A stretch of DNA of 34,826 nt, taken from contig WHSM01000007.1 of assembly GCA_009380105.1 (NCBI GenBank), positions 1 through 34,826 of the forward strand, in the 5' to 3' direction. Positions within the stretch are counted from its first letter, which is position 1. Every line of letters begins with the position of its first letter. The notes under the pieces were generated by a model, which ran no database searches, was not told the origin of the DNA, and saw nothing but the letters and a program-made list of their open reading frames with translations. Both the position numbers and the translations under genes were made by a program. Below, in pieces: positions 1-7,292 of this stretch. The DNA comes from Micromonosporaceae bacterium (GTDB lineage Bacteria > Actinomycetota > Actinomycetes > Mycobacteriales > Micromonosporaceae).

Positions 1-457
1 ACTGCCGCTTCACCCCGCACGTCGCCTTGCCCTGCTTGGGCTGACCCGTCTCGTCCAACACCGCAATCACCAACCCACGGCGCCGCGTGCGGCGCGCCGC
101 CGCGTCCAGGCCGGCGGCCACGAACCGTCGGACCTGGCTCATCGCGGCCAAGGTGTCCCAAACCGCCCGGTTCAGCAGCCGCTGCGTTCGGTCCGGCGTC
201 CGGTCCCCGACATGCTCAGCGATGGTCCATCCGTTGCGCTTTGGCACCTGGCTGACCAGCGCCGATATGTATCTGCCCGCGTGCTGCCACGTCTGCGTCC
301 GCGCAAAGCACGACCGCAGCCGCCCCAGCATCTCGGCTCTTGCCCGCACCGCGTGCCCAGCCCCTATCCTGGCAGCAGCAGCCGCCTTCGATTCTGTTGT
401 CCTCACAAACACATGATCGTCAGGCGGCTGCGCCCACCTCGCACGACCCCACCGCAT
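1..457 (-). CDS. IS701-like transposase, N-terminal part (runs off left edge)
   Basis: This reading frame is missing from the ORF track because it has no stop inside the window. Translating the minus strand gives about 152 residues. They include KRNGWTIAEHVGDRTPD, then RLLNRAVWD, then the DDE-type motif VLDETGQPKQGKATCGVKRQ. That arrangement (RxNGWTxAE, LL.R..WD, then D-E-[TS]-G-x-x-K-x-G) is typical of the N-terminal half of IS701-family transposases, and the Asp of VLDETG would be the first catalytic acidic residue. The ATG at 457 is the first in-frame start after an upstream stop; GTG codons further in are possible. The rest of the element lies outside the window, so intactness cannot be judged. 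It sits just downstream of a PPOX gene on the same strand and marks an edge of the catabolic locus. Confidence 0.8.
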   Translation of the reverse strand, partial: MRWGRARWAQPPDDHVFVRTTESKAAAAARIGAGHAVRARAEMLGRLRSCFARTQTWQHAGRYISALVSQVPKRNGWTIAEHVGDRTPDRTQRLLNRAVWDTLAAMSQVRRFVAAGLDAAARRTRRRGLVIAVLDETGQPKQGKATCGVKRQ

Positions 458-471
458 CCCGCGAGGTCAGA

Positions 472-484
472 CCGCCAATGGCGG
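472..484. terminator. Short GC hairpin between PPOX gene and transposase
   Basis: CCGCC-aat-GGCGG forms a perfect 5-bp stem with a 3-nt loop just beyond the PPOX stop codon. There is no T-run, so it is at best a weak terminator candidate for the minus-strand PPOX gene. Confidence 0.25.
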
Positions 485-492
485 CTGCCGTA

Positions 493-963
493 CTAGTAGG
501 CACCGGCGAGTTTCCAATGGTCCCAGCTGGCCGTTTTCTTGGCGTGAAAGGTGACCGCGACGCGCTTTGCGGCCTGCATTGCCACGCCGGCTTCGAAGGA
601 CTCACGGGCGGAGGACTCCAGCGGGCCCAGGTAGCGCTCCAGGATCGCGATCCCGGCCCGCCGGACCGCTGACGGGTCGTCGACGATCGTTCCGGCGCCC
701 TGCATGGAGACGCCGCGTAGCTGGTCGTAGCTCTCACCATCTTCGAGCAGACACGTCAGCCGGGGATCGCGGCGCAGGTTCGCCACCTTCTGCGACGACC
801 GGTACGTCCAGAACACGATCGACCCGTCGAGCACCGCGAACCACATCGGCGCCAGGTGCGGCTGGCCGTCGCGATCCAGGCTCGCCACCATCAGCGTCTT
901 CTGCTCGTCGATGAACGCCTCGATCTCCTCGGGCGACATCCGGATCTGGTCCCGGCGCGACAT
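493..963 (-). CDS. PPOX-class flavin/F420-binding split-barrel protein
   Basis: A 156-residue protein of the pyridoxamine 5'-phosphate oxidase-like fold. The sequence shows the usual opening (MVASLDRDGQPHLAPMWF), a strand with SIVFWTYRSSQKVANLRRDP, and a central VSMQGAGTIVDD segment. Many actinobacterial members use F420 or FMN to reduce or oxidise small molecules or to bind haem, and the substrate here cannot be read from sequence. The ATG start is supported by GGAGG five bases upstream. It lies downstream of the acyl-CoA synthetase on the same strand with an 81-base gap, so it is probably co-transcribed from the KstR-type promoter near 2620. A link to sterol metabolism is inferred from position only. 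Confidence 0.75.
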   Translation of the reverse strand: MSRRDQIRMSPEEIEAFIDEQKTLMVASLDRDGQPHLAPMWFAVLDGSIVFWTYRSSQKVANLRRDPRLTCLLEDGESYDQLRGVSMQGAGTIVDDPSAVRRAGIAILERYLGPLESSARESFEAGVAMQAAKRVAVTFHAKKTASWDHWKLAGAY

Positions 964-1044
964 GCGAACCTCCGGCGTCAGGCGAACATCTCGGGATTCG
1001 CGGCGAGGGCGCGGAGCCGCTCGGCCGGGTCGGACGAGCGCAGC

Positions 1045-2586
1045 CTAGATCGCACGGTCGCGCCCCTCCCAGTACGGGTCGCGGAGCCGGCGTTTGTAGA
1101 GCTTGCCGTTCGGATCGCGGGGCAGCTCGTCGAGGTAGTCGATGCTGCGCGGCAGCTTGAAGCGCGCCAGCCGACTGCCCGCGTACCCGAGAAGCTCGGC
1201 CGTCAGCTCGTCACCAGGCGTGACGCCCGGGACGGGCTGGACCACCGCTTTGATCTCTTCGCCCCAGTCCTGGTGCGGCACTCCGAACACCGCGACGTCG
1301 GCGACCTTCGGGTGGCCGGCCAGCTCGGCTTCGATCTCGGCGGGGTAGATGTTCACCCCACCCGAGATGATCATGTCGCTCTTGCGGTCGCAGAGGTAGA
1401 GGTAGCCGTCCTCGTCCAGGTAGCCGACGTCGCCGAGCGTGAAGAGGTCCCCCCGCCGCGACTGCGACGTCTTCGCGGGGTCTTTGTGGTACTCGAAGTT
1501 CGACGTGCCCATCCGCATGTACACCAGACCGGGCTCACGGGCCGGCGCCTCGGATCCGTCCTCGGACAGCACGGTCACGACGGAGCCGGGCCAGGCCCGA
1601 CCGACCGAGCCGGGCTGCTTCAGCCACTCCTCGGCCGTGATCAGGGCGCCGCCGCCTTCGGTGGCCGCGTAGTACTCGATCACCACCGGCCCCCACCAGT
1701 CGAGCATCCGCCGCTTCACCTCGTCCGGACACGGCGCGGCGCCGTGGATCATCGCGCGCAGCGACGACATGTCATAGGCCGCGCGCGTGGCCTCGGGCAG
1801 CCCCAGCAGCCGATGGAACTGCGTCGGCACCATGTGGCTGTGCGTCACCCGGTGCTCGGCGATCAGCCGGAGCGTCTGCTCCGGATCGAAGTGGTCCATC
1901 ACCACGGCAGTGTGGCCAAGCTGAATGGAGATGCTGACGAAGTTCAGCACGGCCGCGTGGTAGAGCGGGGAGCCGCACAGATGCACATGGCCGTCGTACG
2001 GCTTCAGCCCGAACAGCCCGAAGAACCACAGCGCCATCGGCGACGGCTCGTCCGGGTCGGCGCCGGTGAGCGGGCGCCGCACCCCCTTGGGCCGGCCGGT
2101 GGTGCCGGACGTGTAGAGCATCGGAGCGCCGAGGGTGCGCTCAGCGGGACGCCCCTCCGAGCCCGCGCCAAGGTCGGCGAGTGGCTGGAAGCCTGCGATC
2201 TCGCCCACGGCGCGCAACACGCCGGGCTGAGCTTCCGCCGCCGCGTCCCGCGCGACTGACGCGAACTTCTCGTGGGCAATGAAGGCTTTCGCCTCGCTGT
2301 CTCTCACGATGTACGCCACCTCGGGCCCCACGAGGCGCCAGTTGGCCGGCACCACGTAGAGGCCGGTCTGCAGCGCCGCGAAGTAGAGCGCGAGCAACTC
2401 GATGCCGTTCGGGAGCAGCAGCGCCACGGTGTCGCCGGGTTTCAGGCCGGCCGCTTGCAGGCCCCGCCCGCACCGGTCCACGGCGGCGGCCAGTTCGGCG
2501 TAAGTGATCTTTTCTTGGTACGGGTCGACCACAGCGACGCGATCCGGTTGCTCCCGCGCGATGTGCCACAGTCCCAGGGCGGCCAC
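1045..2586 (-). CDS. AMP-dependent acyl-CoA synthetase (FadD-type)
   Basis: A 513-residue ANL-superfamily ligase that would activate a carboxylic acid to its CoA thioester by way of an acyl-adenylate. Visible motifs are the phosphate-binding loop YTSGTTGRPKGV, the core motif YYAATEGG, the hinge segment GDVGYLDEDGYLYLCDRKSD, and the C-terminal lysine motif PNGKLYKRRL. The ORF track starts at 2616, but the GTG at 2586 has GGAGG six bases upstream and leaves room for the operator at 2621-2634, so I prefer it. It diverges from the DUF35/ltp4/ltp3 operon, so a steroid side-chain acid is a likely substrate, in the role FadD19 or FadD17 plays in mycobacteria. The sequence does not closely resemble those as I recall them, so no symbol is given. 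Confidence 0.85.
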   Translation of the reverse strand: MAALGLWHIAREQPDRVAVVDPYQEKITYAELAAAVDRCGRGLQAAGLKPGDTVALLLPNGIELLALYFAALQTGLYVVPANWRLVGPEVAYIVRDSEAKAFIAHEKFASVARDAAAEAQPGVLRAVGEIAGFQPLADLGAGSEGRPAERTLGAPMLYTSGTTGRPKGVRRPLTGADPDEPSPMALWFFGLFGLKPYDGHVHLCGSPLYHAAVLNFVSISIQLGHTAVVMDHFDPEQTLRLIAEHRVTHSHMVPTQFHRLLGLPEATRAAYDMSSLRAMIHGAAPCPDEVKRRMLDWWGPVVIEYYAATEGGGALITAEEWLKQPGSVGRAWPGSVVTVLSEDGSEAPAREPGLVYMRMGTSNFEYHKDPAKTSQSRRGDLFTLGDVGYLDEDGYLYLCDRKSDMIISGGVNIYPAEIEAELAGHPKVADVAVFGVPHQDWGEEIKAVVQPVPGVTPGDELTAELLGYAGSRLARFKLPRSIDYLDELPRDPNGKLYKRRLRDPYWEGRDRAI

Positions 2587-2620
2587 GGTTGACCTCCGTT
2601 CCTCCGCATTGACCACAACC

Positions 2621-2634
2621 TAGAACGCGTTACA
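2621..2634. promoter_or_regulatory. KstR operator candidate (fadD side)
   Basis: TAGAACGCGTTACA matches the published KstR consensus TnnAACnnGTTnnA at every fixed position. It lies 35 bases upstream of the preferred fadD start. Confidence 0.7.
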
Positions 2635-2666
2635 TCTCGGACACAAGCTCTCTTGCCTGCCGATTC

Positions 2667-2680
2667 GAGAACATGTTCTA
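2667..2680. promoter_or_regulatory. KstR operator candidate (DUF35/ltp side)
   Basis: GAGAACATGTTCTA matches the KstR consensus except at the first T, and contains the perfect palindrome AGAACATGTTCT. It ends eight bases before the preferred GTG start of the DUF35 gene, so bound repressor would cover the transcription start region. Confidence 0.7.
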
Positions 2681-2688
2681 CTGCATCC

Positions 2689-3672
2689 GTGACAACGCCA
2701 CTGGAAGCTCCGCTGGAGCTGAGCTTCGACTACACCCGGTCGCTGGGGCCGGTGCTGGGCCGCTTCATGGCCGGCCTGGCCGAGCGCCGGATCACCGGGG
2801 TGCGCGGCTCCGACGGGCGGGTGCACGTGCCGCCGATCGAGTACGACCCGGTGACGTACGCGCCGCTCTCCGAGCTGGCGCCCGTCGCCGACGAAGGCGC
2901 CGTGGTGAGCTGGACCTGGCAGGCGACGCCGCTGGAAGGGCAGCCGCTGGACCGGCCGTTCGCGTGGGCGCTGATCCGACTCGACGGAGCCGACACCCCG
3001 ATGCTGCACGCGGTCGACTGCGGCGCCCCGGAGGCGATCGGCGCCGGAACGCGAGTGCGCGTGCGCTGGGCACAGCAGCCCGTCGGGCACATCAAAGACA
3101 TCGCCTGCTTCGAACCGACGTCGGCGCCAGCCTCGCCCACGCCGCCCGCATCGGCCGCCACGCCCTCGCCAACGGCTGCGTCACCCGCCGAGCCGGTCGA
3201 GATCATGACGACGCCGATTCGGCTGCGTTACACGCACTCCGCGTCGCCGGAGGAGAGCCGCTATCTGCGGGGGCTCGCCGAAGGCCGGCTGCTCGGCCAG
3301 CGCTGCCCGGAGTGCGACCAGGTGTACATCCCGCCGCGCGGCGCGTGCCCGGTCGACGGCCTGCCCACCACAGACGAGGTGGACCTGCCGGACCGGGGAA
3401 TCCTCACGACGTTCTGCGTCGTCAACGTGCCGTTCCCCGGACAGCGGATCAAACCCCCGTACGTCACCGGCTACATCCTGCTCGACGGCGCCGACATCGG
3501 GTTCCTGCACCAGGTGCTGGAGTGCGCGCCCGAGGAGGTGCGCATGGGAATGTGGGTCGAGGCCGTGTGGAAACCCCGCGAAGAGTGGGGCCACACGCTG
3601 CGCAACATCGACCACTTCCGCCCGACCGGCGAGCCCGACGCGCCGTACGAGACCTACCAGAGGCACCTATGA
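2689..3672 (+). CDS. Tandem-OB-fold DUF35 protein, Rv3521-like
   Basis: A 327-residue protein with two DUF35-like halves. The N-terminal half (about 1-150) has an OB-fold pattern but no zinc-ribbon cysteines. A low-complexity Ala/Pro/Ser/Thr linker follows. The C-terminal half keeps the classic DUF35 zinc ribbon (GQRCPECDQVYIPPRGACP) followed by an OB-fold. DUF35 proteins such as ChsH2 pair with thiolase-like Ltp proteins to form steroid side-chain aldolases. The order DUF35-ltp4-ltp3 matches Rv3521-Rv3522-Rv3523. The GTG at 2689 is chosen over the track's TTG at 2653 because the palindromic operator lies between them. No Shine-Dalgarno is seen, so a leaderless or very short leader is possible. 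The stop overlaps the ltp4 start as ATGA. Confidence 0.82.
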   Translation: MTTPLEAPLELSFDYTRSLGPVLGRFMAGLAERRITGVRGSDGRVHVPPIEYDPVTYAPLSELAPVADEGAVVSWTWQATPLEGQPLDRPFAWALIRLDGADTPMLHAVDCGAPEAIGAGTRVRVRWAQQPVGHIKDIACFEPTSAPASPTPPASAATPSPTAASPAEPVEIMTTPIRLRYTHSASPEESRYLRGLAEGRLLGQRCPECDQVYIPPRGACPVDGLPTTDEVDLPDRGILTTFCVVNVPFPGQRIKPPYVTGYILLDGADIGFLHQVLECAPEEVRMGMWVEAVWKPREEWGHTLRNIDHFRPTGEPDAPYETYQRHL

Positions 3673-4703
3673 CCGAGATCGCTGTGGTCGGGTTCGCGCA
3701 CTCCGTGGAGCCGAAGACGAGCGGCGCCACCAACGGCGTCGAGCTGCTGGTCCCGCTCTTCCAACGCCTGTACGCCGACCTCGGTATCACCAAGGGCGAC
3801 ATCGGCTTCTGGTGCTCCGGCTCGTCGGACTACCTCGCGGGGCGCGCGTTCTCGTTCATCTCGGCCATCGACGCGATCGGGGCGTGCCCGCCGATCATGG
3901 AGTCGCATGTGGAGGCCGACGCCGCCTGGGCGCTGTACGAGGCGTGGGTGAAGCTGCGCATGGGCGAGGTCGACACAGCCCTGGTGTACGGGTTCGGCAA
4001 GTCGACGGCCGGCGAGCTGCGGCGGGTGCTGGCGATGCAGTTGGACCCGTACACGACGGCGCCGCTATGGCCGGACGCAACCGCGCTCGCGGCGCTGCAG
4101 GCGCGCCTCGGCATCGAGGCCGGCCTGTGGACGGAGAAGGAGATGGCCGAGGTCGCGGCGCGCTCCACCCGCGCCGAGGCGGCGGCGCTGCTGGAAGCGT
4201 CCTATGTGGCCGATCCCCTGCGGGAGCACGACTGCGCGCCGTACGCCGACGGCGCGACCGCCGTGGTGCTCGCGGCCGGCGATCGGGCCCGGGAACTCTG
4301 CGACCGGCCGGCCTGGATCACCGGGATCGCGCACCGGATCGACTCCCCGTCGCTGGGCGCCCGCGACCTGACACGAGCTCCCTCGGCGAGGACAGCCGCC
4401 GAGGCCGCTGGGACGGACAGTGTCGAGGTGGCCGAGCTTCATACTCCGTACACCCATCAGGAGCTGGTGCTGCGACGCGAGCTGGACCTCGCCGACGGCG
4501 TCCGAGTGAATCCGGCCGGGGGCGTCCTCGGAGGGCATGCGATGTTCGCCGCTGGGCTGGCCCGGATCGGCGAGGCCGCGCGGCACATCATGTCCGGCGC
4601 AGCCGACCGGGTGCTGGCCCACGCGACCAATGGCCCACTGCTGCAACAGAACCTGGTGTGCGCGATGTCGGCCTCACCCTCGCGATCTGGGCCGGCGCGA
4701 TGA
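3669..4703 (+). CDS. ltp4: Thiolase-like lipid-transfer protein Ltp4
   Basis: A 344-residue thiolase-superfamily protein of the SCP2/Ltp branch. It opens with MTEIAVVGFAHSV and ends in a thiolase-like half containing VNPAGGVLGGHAMFAAGLARI. The position of the thiolase nucleophile is occupied by a segment without cysteine (ESHVEADAAWALYEAW), so it is not a standard thiolase. Ltp3 and Ltp4 of Rhodococcus rhodochrous are required for removing C24-branched sterol side chains (established). A retro-aldol role with the DUF35 partner is inferred from the Ltp2-ChsH2 aldolase. The ORF track's much longer version begins in the wrong frame region. The true start is the ATG overlapping the DUF35 stop, and its own stop overlaps ltp3 as ATGA. 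Confidence 0.8.
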   Translation: MTEIAVVGFAHSVEPKTSGATNGVELLVPLFQRLYADLGITKGDIGFWCSGSSDYLAGRAFSFISAIDAIGACPPIMESHVEADAAWALYEAWVKLRMGEVDTALVYGFGKSTAGELRRVLAMQLDPYTTAPLWPDATALAALQARLGIEAGLWTEKEMAEVAARSTRAEAAALLEASYVADPLREHDCAPYADGATAVVLAAGDRARELCDRPAWITGIAHRIDSPSLGARDLTRAPSARTAAEAAGTDSVEVAELHTPYTHQELVLRRELDLADGVRVNPAGGVLGGHAMFAAGLARIGEAARHIMSGAADRVLAHATNGPLLQQNLVCAMSASPSRSGPAR

Positions 4704-5857
4704 AGCGGGCTGCGGCTGTTGTGGGGTGTGGGCAGACGCATCACGCGACGCGGCGTGCCGACGTGTCGATGGCCGGGCTGTGTCGGGAGGCGATCGACCG
4801 CGCGCTGGCCGACGCCGGCCTGGACTGGCCGGACATCGACGCCGTGGTGCTGGGCAAGGCTCCGGACCTGTTCGAGGGCGTGATGATGCCGGAGCTGATG
4901 CTCGCTGACGCGATCGGCGCCACGGGCAAGCCGTTGCTGCGCGTGCACACGGCCGGATCGGTGGGCGGCTCCACCGGGATCGTGGCGGCGAGCCTGGTGC
5001 AGGCCGGGGTGCACGACAGAGTGCTTGCGGTGGCGTTCGAGAAGCAGTCCGAGTCGAACGCGATGTGGGCGCTGTCGATCCCGATCCCGTTCCAGATGCC
5101 GGTGGGCGCGGGGGCGGGCGGCTACTTCGCGCCGCATGTCCGCTCGTACATCCGGCGTTCGAGAGCGCCGGCCCACATCGGCGCGATCGTCGCGGCAAAG
5201 GACCGCCGCAACGGGGCCCGCAACCCCTACGCCCACCTCAAGCAGGCCGACATCACGGTCGAGAAGGTCCAGGCCTCACGCATGTTGTGGGATCCGATTC
5301 GGTACGACGAGACCTGCCCCTCCTCCGACGGCGCGTGCGCCGTGGTCATCAGCGCGGCGCCGACCAGCGGGCCGGCCGCGTGGATCCACGCCACGGCGAT
5401 GCGCACCGAGCCGACCACGTTCGCCGGCCGGGACCAGGTGAACGCGCGCGCCGGGGCCGAAGCCGCACAAGCGCTGTGGCGGGACGCCGGCATCACCGAC
5501 CCGCTGCACCAGGTGGACGTCGCGGAGATCTACGTGCCGTTCTCATGGTTCGAGCCGATGTGGCTGGAGAACCTCGGCTTCACGCCGGCCGGCGACGGCT
5601 GGCGGCTCACCGAAGCCGGCGAGACCGACATCGGAGGGCGGCTGCCGGTCAACCCGTCCGGCGGGGTGCTCTCTTCCAACCCGATCGGCGCGTCCGGCCT
5701 GTTGCGGTTCGCGGAGGCGGCTTTGCAGGTACGCGGTCGCGCCGGCGACCACCAGGTGGACGGCGCGCGCACAGCACTCGGCCACGCCTACGGTGGCGGC
5801 TCGCAGTTCTTCTCGCTCTGGCTGGTCGGGGCCGACAAGCCGGGAGGCGCCGCATGA
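4700..5857 (+). CDS. ltp3: Thiolase-like lipid-transfer protein Ltp3
   Basis: A 385-residue thiolase-fold protein starting MKRAAAVVGCGQTHH. The region aligned with the SCP2-thiolase cysteine loop reads RVHTAGSVGGSTG, with glycine where cysteine is expected, so normal thiolytic chemistry looks unlikely. The C-terminal VNPSGGVLSSNPIGASGL keeps the substrate-binding loop shape but lacks the GHP histidine. With the adjacent Ltp4 and DUF35 protein it probably forms one complex acting on a steroid side-chain CoA ester. The ATG overlaps the ltp4 stop and the stop overlaps the next ATG, so expression is translationally coupled. The homologue is Rv3523. Confidence 0.8.
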   Translation: MKRAAAVVGCGQTHHATRRADVSMAGLCREAIDRALADAGLDWPDIDAVVLGKAPDLFEGVMMPELMLADAIGATGKPLLRVHTAGSVGGSTGIVAASLVQAGVHDRVLAVAFEKQSESNAMWALSIPIPFQMPVGAGAGGYFAPHVRSYIRRSRAPAHIGAIVAAKDRRNGARNPYAHLKQADITVEKVQASRMLWDPIRYDETCPSSDGACAVVISAAPTSGPAAWIHATAMRTEPTTFAGRDQVNARAGAEAAQALWRDAGITDPLHQVDVAEIYVPFSWFEPMWLENLGFTPAGDGWRLTEAGETDIGGRLPVNPSGGVLSSNPIGASGLLRFAEAALQVRGRAGDHQVDGARTALGHAYGGGSQFFSLWLVGADKPGGAA

Positions 5858-6723
5858 AGTTCACGTGTTCGATCGCGCTGAGTCCGCTGGAGCAGCTCGT
5901 GCCGCTGGCACAGACCGCCGAGGAGTGCGGCTTCACCTCCATCGCACTGCCGGACTCGCTGTTCTACTCCGAGACGGTGTCGGCTTCGTACCCGTACACG
6001 CCGGACGGCTCCCGCTTCTGGGACGCCGACACGCCGTGGCCGGATCCGCTGGTCGCCGCGGCCGCGATGGGCGCCGCGACGAGCCGGATCCGCTGCTACA
6101 CCCAGGTGTTGAAGCTCGGCCCGCGCAGCCCGCTGCTGCTGGCGCGGCAGGTGGGGTCGGTCGCGGTGCTGACCGGAAACCGTTTCGGCCTCGGCGTCGG
6201 GCTGGGCTGGTCGCCGGAGGAGTCGCTGTGGTGCGGCGCGCCGTTCGACCATCGGGGCGCCCGGGCCGGCGAGGCGATCGAGATCCTGCGGCTCGTGCTC
6301 GGCGGCGGCATGGTGTCCTACGACGGCGACTTCTACCGTTTCGGGAAGCTCCAGATGAGCCCGGCGCCGTCGCAGCCGGTGCCGATCTACGTCGGCGACC
6401 ACAGCGACGCCGGGTTGCGGCGGGCGGCTCGCGTCGGCGACGGCTGGACGTCGGCGATGATGCCGTTCTCCGAGCTGCGCGACACGATCGCGCGGCTGGC
6501 CGCGCTGCGGGCTTCCTACGGCCGGGCAGACGAGCCGTTCGAGATCCAGGCCGTATGCGTGGACCGGTTCGGGCTGGACGGCTACCGGCGGCAGGCCGAG
6601 ATCGGGGTGACCGACGCGGTGGTGATGCCGTGGCTGTTCTACGGCGTCGGCTTCGACGGCTCACTGGAAGCGAAGCGGGACGGTGTCAAACGGTTCGCCG
6701 ACGAGATCATCGCCAAGCTCTGA
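5854..6723 (+). CDS. F420-dependent LLM-class oxidoreductase, Rv3520c-like
   Basis: A 289-residue TIM-barrel protein of the luciferase-like monooxygenase/F420 oxidoreductase class. Motifs include IALPDSLFYSE near the N-terminus, GNRFGLGVGLGWSPEE, and QPVPIYVGDHSDAGLRRAARVGDGW (seen as successive pieces of the family's cofactor pocket). In M. tuberculosis the homologue Rv3520c neighbours Rv3521-Rv3523, the same partners as here though in a different arrangement. The reaction is unknown; reduction or oxidation of a sterol side-chain intermediate with F420 is an inference. The ATG at 5854 overlaps the ltp3 stop as ATGA, so it belongs to the same operon. Confidence 0.82.
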   Translation: MKFTCSIALSPLEQLVPLAQTAEECGFTSIALPDSLFYSETVSASYPYTPDGSRFWDADTPWPDPLVAAAAMGAATSRIRCYTQVLKLGPRSPLLLARQVGSVAVLTGNRFGLGVGLGWSPEESLWCGAPFDHRGARAGEAIEILRLVLGGGMVSYDGDFYRFGKLQMSPAPSQPVPIYVGDHSDAGLRRAARVGDGWTSAMMPFSELRDTIARLAALRASYGRADEPFEIQAVCVDRFGLDGYRRQAEIGVTDAVVMPWLFYGVGFDGSLEAKRDGVKRFADEIIAKL

Positions 6724-6757
6724 GCCCCTGTCCCTCCCCACCGCGAGGAGACGCAGC

Positions 6758-7195
6758 ATGACAGTGACGTGGCAAGCGAGTGAGGCGGCGCACCCGGCAC
6801 GGGACGCGGCGCGGCGCTCCATGGACGCGGTGTCGCGGGGCGCCAAGGACGAGTGGCTGGCGCTGTTCGCCGACGACGCGATCGTGGAGGACCCGATCGG
6901 CCCGGGCCCGTTCGACGAATCCGGGAAAGGGCATCGCGGCCGTACGGCGATCTCGGCCTTCTGGGACGCGTCGATAGCCATGGTGGAGCGGTTCGAGTTC
7001 GTGGTGCGCGACTCGTTCGCCTGCGGGGACGAGGTCGCCAACGTCGGCACGATCACCTCGCACCTGCCGGGCGGCATGGTCATCGACGCCGACGGGGTGT
7101 TCACGTACCGAGTGGACGAGGCCGGCCGGATCACGGCGCTACGCGCGTACTGGGAGATCAAGCGCGCCGCCACCACCCTCCACAAAACGACCTGA
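6758..7195 (+). CDS. SnoaL/ketosteroid-isomerase-like protein
   Basis: A 145-residue protein of the NTF2-like fold. The N-terminal helix segment AVSRGAKDEWLALFADDAIVEDPIG is the standard SnoaL/KSI opening, followed by a conserved SAFWD. Members include delta5-3-ketosteroid isomerases and polyketide cyclases; which activity this one has cannot be told from sequence. Placement at the end of a sterol side-chain operon makes a steroid ligand likely. A GAGGAG element lies seven bases before the ATG, with 34 bases between this gene and the upstream oxidoreductase. It ends facing the STAND gene, with a long hairpin between them. Confidence 0.75.
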   Translation: MTVTWQASEAAHPARDAARRSMDAVSRGAKDEWLALFADDAIVEDPIGPGPFDESGKGHRGRTAISAFWDASIAMVERFEFVVRDSFACGDEVANVGTITSHLPGGMVIDADGVFTYRVDEAGRITALRAYWEIKRAATTLHKTT

Positions 7196-7210
7196 CCCCG
7201 CCCGACCCTC

Positions 7211-7287
7211 TCCACGTGGTTGGGCAAGTGGCCGTTCGGGCGTCTGGTTTGTCCGCATTGCAAGCACCATGTGCCCAACCAAGTGGA
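7211..7287. repeat. Stem-loop repeat, copy 1 (between SnoaL-like and STAND genes)
   Basis: Arms 7211-7231 and 7267-7287 are inverted repeats agreeing at 18 of 21 positions, around a 35-nt loop. The loop holds CGTTCGGGCGTCTGGTTTG (7233-7251), found again at 11848-11866. It sits between convergent gene ends and could serve as a bidirectional terminator, although there is no U-tract. It overlaps no coding sequence. Confidence 0.7.
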
Positions 7288-7292
7288 GGCAC

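Noticed and set aside
978-1055. Tiny 25-codon minus-strand ORF overlapping the fadD stop (ends LRALAANPEMFA)
   Set aside because: It has a plausible-looking sequence and lies just before the PPOX start, but has no ribosome site and no family I recognise; too short to support.
2673-4703. 676-residue ORF covering DUF35 and ltp4
   Set aside because: Only the part after 3669 is a real protein (Ltp4). The earlier part is an Arg-rich shadow of the DUF35 gene.
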